From positions 1,106,001 through 1,170,000 of the forward strand of contig CAWZYM010000301.1 in the NCBI GenBank assembly GCA_963966185.1: a stretch of DNA of 64,000 nt. The letters are read 5' to 3'. The stretch comes from Rhabditoides inermis (taxonomy: Eukaryota; Nematoda; Chromadorea; Rhabditida; Rhabditidae). Of this stretch, positions 59,139 through 64,000 are shown in pieces. A program made the position numbers and the translations under genes. How positions within the stretch are numbered: the first letter of the stretch is position 1; each line of letters begins with the position of its first letter. The notes below the pieces were generated by a model that searched no databases, was not told the DNA's origin, and saw only the letters and a program-made list of their open reading frames with translations.

Positions 59139-59332
59139 CTCTCTCTCTCCTACCTCGTCTCGCTGAACTGTTTATGTTCAGTATCCTCGAGTACGGGTGG
59201 CATTCTCCGATGAAGACACACCACCACTCCATACACTCCAGCGATGCACAACAGAATCAGGAACCAGTGCCGGAAGCCCAGCCGCTCCTGACAATAGATT
59301 ACGGTATCATGTACTGTACTTACAGCGCTCAT
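46889..59332 (-). CDS. ERMP1: ERMP1-like M28 metallopeptidase, about 28 exons
   Basis: ER multipass membrane peptidase of the M28 (Fxna/ERMP1) family. Approximate minus-strand exons: 59324-59332, 59154-59288, 59000-59067, 58890-58957, 58754-58841, 58569-58683, 58380-58472, 58236-58302, 57953-58009, 57768-57840, 57573-57657, 57406-57491, 57094-57240, 56862-56931, 56629-56752, 56372-56462, 56197-56270, 55993-56109, 55714-55826, 55438-55519, 55302-55377, 55190-55258, 55013-55133, 48070-48160, 47634-47742, 47378-47486, 47129-47276, 46889-47036. An N-terminal anchor precedes [11 protein letters not shown] and [13 protein letters not shown]. Zinc site: [20 protein letters not shown], then [26 protein letters not shown] and YHTEFD, so all ligands are present. 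Hydrophobic segments ([33 protein letters not shown]) follow, then the luminal C-domain ending [16 protein letters not shown] 6.9-kb intron (48161-55012) hosts a LINE and a receptor gene. Exon 1 codes only three residues and is tentative. Confidence 0.92.
48548..48868. repeat. 127-129-bp tandem repeat preceding the LINE monomers
   Basis: About 2.5 copies beginning attattaaaacatctgaaaa at 48551, 48678 and 48807, each including agctgatatccagatatcgt, which is itself doubled in some units. It joins the 152-bp array at agctgatatcagtctggtct near 48866. Confidence 0.85.
48869..50072 (+). repeat. 152-bp tandem monomers forming the 5' end of a LINE
   Basis: Eight near-identical units of exactly 152 bp (cagtctggtctgttctctgt at 48871, 49023, 49175, 49327, 49479, 49631, 49783 and 49935). 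The last one runs to 50072 and passes into the LINE coding region without a gap, the ORF start falling at 50078. This is the layout of monomeric LINE promoters such as those in rodent L1 5' UTRs. Confidence 0.92.
50078..53200 (+). CDS. LINE polyprotein with PHD-like zinc finger, endonuclease and reverse transcriptase
   Basis: About 1,040 residues from ATG 50078, no internal stops. Residues 20-70 form a PHD-like Cys/His finger ([18 protein letters not shown], then H and WVCSEC). The endonuclease follows: [45 protein letters not shown]. The reverse transcriptase has [51 protein letters not shown] and catalytic YADDTVYV. The C-terminus keeps the LINE pattern ...[13 protein letters not shown]. 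It belongs to the CR1/jockey group, but is only distantly like the LINE at 29172-31982. A 28-nt poly(A) (53406-53433) ends the element. Inserted in an ERMP1 intron, opposite strand to the host gene. Confidence 0.95.
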   Translation: MSSNKSVMEKMNGNGDGPGTSASCAVCMGHLGENVIACATCWNKTHGRCTGMTREERKRVEKGMTSWVCSECELHGSHSTLPDLDGLFFDSPLTRPKGKRAVLESVVVETGESEPHCVRMISLNINGLRGKIDDLRRVADTYKPHVIGVQETKLDNAIESKELKVAGYELFRKDRAAGGGGVALYVNSALRPSLVKEETSLEVVAVKCRGEKRSQFVVASVYRSPTRAMSAAKIEEFVDELDSWLSQRDTSMDVIIGGDMNVCWNNSESANLKEVCAEHSMKQVVSHVTHRNRLIDIMMVSRRVRIAGVKHLAPVEKEHEPIMVDTCIRCENRKEKPVKGYDFKKANWTGLIEFLGKEVRCEWIEDRSLSIDDMWRKFVDVVKEGMQKWIPLKTFRRRRGCEWMSESVKTLQRRKDALHKLSKERGDSEAKAAFRHARKQLAKETANEKKNFFDKKFASVESPTDFWKTIECLTGKTKGKEIPDLIDSNGKMAVSDQQKADMLMEQFVKVGNTIESEMPEIASDAERIPPCPREFVEKYIREASEQKASGIDGITVRLLKRCVKPLTAPIVAMINRCLHEEKFPRGWKEAVISPIQKVEHPQHPVDFRPVSLLPIVSKIAEEYVFGMMVGEVDRKLSPNQFGFRKGRSTVDAVLSFQYGMSECLQSCKRKAARAVAVFFDISKAFDTIPLELLVNVLRHEFNLADSYLRLIKDYLSNRRMRVRVNGTLSEEKEVVSGVPQGSILGPLLFNCYVNRVGSIQLNEGARIVQYADDTVYVSRYLTDGDKENAQNDVEKLSGLFSEMGMKLNAGKCKVIRLGVYEKEPDFEVNLHIGGTELECTSKYKYLGVAIDPLMNFSGHVAERVTKARQAIGALVRTMRKWAPRSAFERVYKACIEPGLLYAAEGWFPANETDRARLERVNVHAARLAQNDFTSSDGRVLEKAKWNTVKKTVSERRRVLMWNYVNGVRAPPDGMLVLVSDSGVRRTARGGHSLRVMEPVVTSARLHEYPVNELRRLWNALPEKAVLEETKQSFKRAVKNL
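53201..53433 (+). mobile_element. LINE 3' UTR and poly(A) tail
   Basis: About 205 bp of 3' UTR, including the short inverted repeat gcgtgcttatatagcacg near 53256 that could form a hairpin for RT recognition. It ends in 28 consecutive A. I could not identify a target duplication, partly because the 5' edge within the tandem repeats is unclear. Confidence 0.8.
53552..54665 (+). CDS. Nematode serpentine (7TM) chemoreceptor-like gene nested in an ERMP1 intron
   Basis: Seven exons: 53552-53653, 53693-53842, 53898-54026, 54073-54268, 54313-54456, 54501-54573, 54626-54665; every intron is 36-56 nt. The product is about 275 residues, dominated by hydrophobic segments: [106 protein letters not shown] and [17 protein letters not shown], with a short basic tail. 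Size, topology and exon style fit the nematode serpentine chemoreceptors (Srx/Srt-like); I cannot assign the subfamily. All frames are open. It sits about 120 bp downstream of the LINE poly(A) tail. Confidence 0.75.
58142..58220. repeat. TA microsatellite with TAAA run
   Basis: An aaataaataaataaataaaa stretch followed by about 29 TA units in an ERMP1 intron. Confidence 0.95.
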
Positions 59333-59970
59333 GGTATCCGGTGCTCAATGCTCTCACAGTAGTCACGTTCACACCCCATGAGTCATCTCAATATCGTCCA
59401 CGCTTTGAGTGTCATCCGATTCTCTTCTCCCACGTTGATTATGCCCACTCGCCATTCGCATTCGATTATCGAATCGGATCGGCGATACACGAAATGCGGA
59501 AACAACGGCTATAACGAGCAGCCCACGGAATATCAATGGGGAGACGCTCGAGTGAAAAGACAAAGATCCCTATTCCCTACGAATCGTCATGTTCTGATCT
59601 CTACGAACACTTCACATCTTCCAAGTCAATGACTACCTCTACTATGTTTCCATTCCTATCTACCATATATCGTTCCCACCCACCTTTCCTTCCATGTGAC
59701 TCTCCCCCCTCTCCTCCTCCTTCCTCTCCCTGTCTCCCAGTCCATTGTAGACCGATGTCGTCGGCCCGCCGCGTTGCCGTAACATCTCACTGCAACACAA
59801 AACAGCGTCATGACCTCATAACTTCATCCAATCGAAGGCTCATTTCTCACCGACTTTGTGACTAACACAATACACAAACAACTTCTTCACGCCCCATCCC
59901 ATAGCCCATTCTCTCAGTCTGCCCGGAAGCCAATCATAATGATATGCGGCCAGTGGTGGTGGTGGGAGAG
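59333..59970. other. Divergent intergenic region between ERMP1 and the astacin-like gene
   Basis: Holds the ERMP1 5' side and the astacin-like gene's upstream DNA. A minus-strand segment at about 59740-59790 (starting after ttgcag, reading MLRQRGGPTTSVYN) might be an upstream ERMP1 exon, but I cannot find a good donor. Confidence 0.4.
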
Positions 59971-60045
59971 TGAGTCACACTCACTGGGCGCGTATAAAAG
60001 CCGCGGAGTGGGTAGTGAAGAACATAGCGCTGCTCTCTCTGCAGG
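59971..60045 (+). promoter_or_regulatory. Core promoter and spliced-leader acceptor of the astacin-like gene
   Basis: An AP-1-like palindrome tgagtcacactca (59971-59983) and a TATA box tataaaa (59993-59999) lie about 50 bp before the ATG. The sequence ctctctctgcag ends at 60044, one base before ATG 60046, a strong candidate trans-splice acceptor. Confidence 0.6.
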
Positions 60046-61324
60046 ATGCTTGTCGCTCTGCTCGCCCTCGCAGCGGCCTCTGCCGCCGCCGCAGTCGATC
60101 CACCCAGCACGCCTCCGCCAGTCAAGACCGGACCGTTCGCACTCGTGAGTACACACATCTTTACTAGGTTATCAACACTCTACTATACTCGTACTCGACC
60201 AGATTCTGACTCGTCTGTTCCTTTCCAGTCGTGTCCGATGTCGTCTGCCGAGTGGTCCCCGTCCACGTTCAATGCGTGCCGCACCGACCCGTCCCTCTTC
60301 GACGCCTCCTACCTACACAACCCCAGCAACTTCGCCAACCAGGACGCCAGCGCACAGCGGTTCGGAGACGCCAAGGGAAAGCACTACGACAAGCTGATGG
60401 ACGAGTGGAAGAAGGTAAAGCATGACCCTCTCTATGATCGCAGACTCGTTTTCAGAGACAGCAAACGCGCGCGCGCCGCTCGCCGGACACTGACCGCGAC
60501 GTGCACTCTGCGTCGTTCCACTGGGTGTGGCCGAACGGACCCGACGGCGCCGAGGCGACCAGCAGCCCCGTGTGGCCCTCGGCCCGCATCCCCGTCCACT
60601 TCGGATGCAACTTCAACGAGTGCGAGCGCGCATTCATCGCCGCCGTCGTCAGCAAGTAGGACATTCACTGCCACAGTGTGAGACAAGTCCCTGCTGCAGC
60701 TTCCGCGAGGAGACGTGCGTCGACTTGGTGGAGATGACGCAGGCCGACTTCGACGCGGGCCGCGTGCTGCGACTGCGCAAGTGCCGCACCCACGACTTCA
60801 AGGAGTACAAGCCCGCCGCCGACACGGTAGACAGACAATCAAAGAAAATATACAGATTAATCTGACGGAACAAGAGACTGGAGTGTATGCATATTTGATA
60901 ACACTGCGTTATCAGTACTGCTTCAACGGGGGCGACGGTTGGGAGGAGACGGCGGGGATCACCGACATGCGCCGCGGCAACAAGACATCCACCCTCTTCA
61001 TCACAGAGGAACTCATGCGGGCTGTCGGCGTACACCCGCCCCATTACAATCAGGGTAGGCGATCGAAATCGATAGCTGCGATTCATGGCGATAATCATCA
61101 GTCTATGGATCTCAGAACTCTCCCGCGATTCGGTATTCTTCGCGGAGGCGGCGACGGAGGGAGACGAGTCGTTCAGCTATGGAAGCGCGAGGAACAACAG
61201 AAAGCTATCCGAGCAGGTGAGTACTACATAGATTGCTCGAGTAATCAACGACGTCTAGGACATCCGGGTCATCAACCGCCTCTACAACTGCACCACAACC
61301 GTCACGGGAAAGAAGATCGAATAG
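60046..61324 (+). CDS. Secreted astacin-family protein lacking the zinc-binding histidines
   Basis: Seven exons: 60046-60144, 60229-60414, 60456-60655, 60700-60826, 60916-61054, 61115-61216, 61259-61324. A signal peptide (MLVALLALAAASAAAA) and a Ser/Arg-rich propeptide-like region precede an astacin (M12A) fold: WPSARIPVHFGCNFNECERA at the domain start, a Cys-containing middle (EETCVDLVEM, LRKCRTHDF), a Gly-rich YCFNGGDGW block, then SYGSARNNRKLSEQDIRVIN and RLYNC at the domain end, matching the family's order. Where active astacins have HExxHxxGxxH, this protein reads EELMRAVGVHP, so all three zinc-binding His are replaced (E, R, P) while the Glu and Gly remain. It should therefore be a non-catalytic pseudoprotease, secreted or in the extracellular matrix. 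The reading frame is intact and introns are well formed, so it does not look like a dead gene. Confidence 0.82.
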
Positions 61325-61856
61325 AAACAATTCGATATGATGGCCAACCAAATTAATCAGTATTATGTGAAGAATGTAATAAAACACTCACGCAATCGCC
61401 TCGCTTCAGCAAATTAATGTACCGACCAGCGGTCTGAAACAAATATAATAGAAAAAAAAACATTCAAACATGCAATCACTAGTTCACTAATGTAAGATAA
61501 GTTTCAGACATGGTTACAACCACTCATCTCACTCACACATAAAAAAGAGAATGCTCCACAATTACATTTATCGCCCTCAAAAACACATAACATAATGAAA
61601 AAAACGGCGTAATCAACGAAAGAGATGCTACTGAAAACACAACAATGGGACCACTACCAACTACTACACATAACATGAGTAAAGAGAGAGAGGAATAATG
61701 GATAATCATAAAATACCGTAACATATTGGATAACAGTGTGAGTGATGCTGTAGTGAGAGAGCCGGGATAGGGGGGCAGGGGGTGGGGTGTTGCTTATCAT
61801 ATCTCGTATCACCACTGTCCGACGGACGCCCGCCCGAGCAGGCACACAACACGCGA
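61325..61856. other. Intergenic between convergent astacin-like and LUC7-like genes
   Basis: Two 3' UTRs, with aataaa at about 61378 on the plus strand. A G-rich run at 61766-61795. No other feature. Confidence 0.5.
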
Positions 61857-64000
61857 TTAGCGGCGACGCCTGCAATTGTCAAGGTCAGCCGAGCAGGCAG
61901 CGCGAGTCACAAAGTACAAGTACTCGCCTGTCCCTGTCTCTGTCGTCCCTCCTGTCCCTGTCGTCGCGCCTCCTGTCGCGGTAGTCGGGGCTGCGGCGGC
62001 GGTCGCGGTCGCGCGAGCGGCTGCAACACACACCCCCTCCCCCACCCTGTCTCCATCCACCAGCCCACCTCCTCTTCCTGTCCCTGTCGCGCCCGCTGTC
62101 CCTGTCGCGGCGTTCCCTGTCCCTGTCCCTGTCTCGGTCGTCCCTCCGCTCCCTCTCGCGGTCGCGACCCGACGACGGAGAGGCGTAGTCACGGCGACCG
62201 CCGCCACTACTGCAAATAGCCATCCCCCATCCTCTAACCACCATCCACATCCACGCTACATATGCTTCATTTGACAACGCATGAAAAGCAATTATACAGC
62301 TACAGCTACATTACATAAGTGAATCTTTTAAACCAGATGTTATGCCAATATGCTACTGACCGGGCTCCCGGGTCGAAGAACTTTCCGTCGGCAATGAGCT
62401 GCCGCTTCATCTGGCGACGCTCGTCAATCGTCTTCTGAAACGGAATACAAATCACTATCAGTTGTACAATCAGAATCACCCCTTACAGTATGCCCGCCCC
62501 CGACTACACGCCATTATGATAGAATGCATACGGATCGTGTCCGCCATTCCGCTCCCGCCGTCCAATACGGTAGACTCCTCTCATACAGTATACCAGCAAC
62601 AACATGTCTGAAAGTCGGAGCGGTGGATCGCTTCCTCAGTTTCCATGAATTCCACCGCTCCTAGTTGAATAAGCTACGCAAAACACTGGGTGGCGAATCG
62701 AGTGTGGCAAGACGGGAGAAAACCCACGGAAACCGCGGCACCGCGCGCGGAATAATCAATCAATAGTGAGTGTGTGTGGTAGATCAACGTGGATGCGTTC
62801 GGCCATCTGAACAACGCCACACCGTTCACTTCACCGTCGTAGTCACTGCGTCCTCTCGCGCGTATCCGTATGTGTAGATGAGTAGACCGAGGGCAACCGA
62901 CCTTCATCTCGTCGAATCGCTCGCGCAGGTCGACCATGTTGAGGTGCATTCGGCCTCCGAAGTGGTCGGCGAGGCGCGACTCGTGGTCCATCACGTTCAG
63001 CTGCGCGCCGCAGTCGTCGCACACCCGCAGACGCGCCGCGTTGTTCGTCGAGCCCATCAGACGCGTGTCCGCCTACAACCCAGCACGATCAAAAACAATA
63101 TTACACGTTGTAAGTTTGTAACATTTTTAAAGTAACATTTTCCAACAACAAGAATGACAATATGAAATAATTTTTTTTTCTGAAATGTTGAAACTCACGT
63201 GCAGTTCCATCTTTTTCTGCTCAAGCTCCTCCACCTCTTTGGAGAGCGAAATCGATTCTTCCACCTCAAATCAAATACCAAATAAATTATCAAACTTAGT
63301 AGTGGGAAGGGATTAGCTAGAGGGATGGCAGTGTGTGACATGGAGGTGAAACGCCAACACCAACACCATGATTCACCGCGTAGGCAAGTAAACAAGATTG
63401 TCGCTGAGCGAGCCTCCCGGTCTCTGACATGTCAATACCACACGCTCACCTTGCCCTCGCCGCCGAGCTGTTCGACCTTGGAGAGAGTCTCGGTTATCTT
63501 CTCCCCAATCTCCTTCAGCTTCTGCTGCTGCAACAAGGACAAGTTCAACAAGATGAAAAGCGTGAAAAATCAACAACAATGAACAAGTAAGTACGTAAGC
63601 AAACACCAACGCACTCTGAGGAAGTCGCTCGTGTCCATCTGCTCACGCGCGTCCCTGTCCACCTTTTCCTTTATTTTGTTCACCTACAAAAACAGTCCAT
63701 TTCATAATAAAAAAAGATAAGAGATAATAACTACCTCAATATCGACAGAGCGAATCGCGGCCTCTAGCTGATCAAACATCTGTGAATCAAAGGATGAGTG
63801 GCTAGTGGTGTGAACGCGCCCACCTCGAGGTCGTAGAAGTGGTCGTTTTCGGCCTGCGCGCGCTCATAGTCCGCCTTGTGCGCCAACTCGTGCACACGAC
63901 GACACATCACTATCGTGTCCAGTCTGTAGTACAATGTATTGAACAATGTGAAAAGAGAATACCACCGACCGTGTGTCTAACATCATTTCGCCTGGACACG
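61857..64000 (-). CDS. LUC7L: LUC7-like U1 snRNP splicing factor, 5' end outside window
   Basis: U1 snRNP-associated protein that helps select 5' splice sites. Approximate minus-strand exons: from beyond 64000 to 63970, 63826-63923, 63736-63780, 63615-63684, 63450-63531, 63205-63266, 62903-63074, 62358-62437, 62070-62213, 61926-62021, 61857-61883. The first zinc-finger region is partly visible (MMLDTR, CRRVHELAHKADYERAQAEN). A coiled-coil segment follows (KLKEIGEKITETLSKVEQLG). The second zinc finger is clear: RLRVCDDCGAQLNVMDHESR and LADHFGGRMHLNMVDLRERF, with the Cys-Cys-His-His ligands. The C-terminus is an Arg/Asp/Ser-rich RS-type domain built of RDRDR units, as in LUC7L proteins, ending ERRR. 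Order and composition match the family. Confidence 0.92.

Overview
This is eukaryotic genomic DNA, almost certainly from a nematode. The evidence is a phytochelatin synthase of the C. elegans PCS-1 type, a single NFI-type transcription factor, a serpentine chemoreceptor, an astacin-family protein, a nematode-style UDP-glucuronosyltransferase, many 40-50 nt introns, and splice acceptors lying 0-3 nt before several start codons, as expected for spliced-leader trans-splicing. The very short exons (often 60-130 bp, up to about 30 per gene) resemble diplogastrid genomes such as Pristionchus. That lineage is my inference, not something read directly.

Layout. 1-2433: nfi-1 (minus, 3' end outside the window). 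2434-6760: intergenic DNA with an 862-bp Mutator-like inverted-repeat element (4195-5056) and two possible orphan exons. 6802-9525: UDP-glucuronosyltransferase (plus). 10255-20820: WASHC4/SWIP subunit of the WASH complex (minus, about 32 exons). Its introns hold a small plus-strand gene, a solo LTR with 5-bp target duplication, a foldback element and a head-to-head pair of tRNA-derived SINEs. 21069-23134: TSSK-like kinase with a Gln/Pro-rich N-terminus (plus). 23939-28414: TSR1 ribosome-biogenesis GTPase-like factor (minus), with a TA-flanked MITE in an intron. 28866-32000: CR1/jockey-type LINE with an intact 936-aa ORF (minus). 32813-45765: phytochelatin synthase pcs-1 (minus). 46889-59332: ERMP1-like M28 peptidase (minus); one 6.9-kb intron contains a second LINE with a tandem-monomer 5' end and a chemoreceptor gene. 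60046-61324: astacin-family protein that has lost its zinc ligands (plus). 61857-64000: LUC7-like splicing factor (minus, 5' end outside).

The standout is at 33815-43796. A nearly 10-kb element sits in one intron of pcs-1. It begins 5'-AG, ends CT-3', is flanked by a 6-bp target duplication (gacacg), and encodes an adenovirus/Maverick-type cysteine protease fragment. Those are marks of Maverick/Polinton elements. Unlike a normal Polinton, it is one giant palindrome: every ORF and satellite in the left arm recurs inverted in the right arm. No polymerase, integrase or major capsid ORF is visible. The arms have since diverged by separate insertions and satellite copy changes, which argues against a simple assembly mirror. 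Transcription of pcs-1 must pass through it, so the pre-mRNA could fold into a multi-kilobase hairpin.

The host genes are mostly housekeeping (WASH complex, ribosome assembly, ER peptidase, spliceosome) plus detoxification (UGT, PCS). They do not form an operon or pathway. Exon coordinates were read by eye from splice sites and conserved protein blocks; those marked 'about' may be off by several bases.
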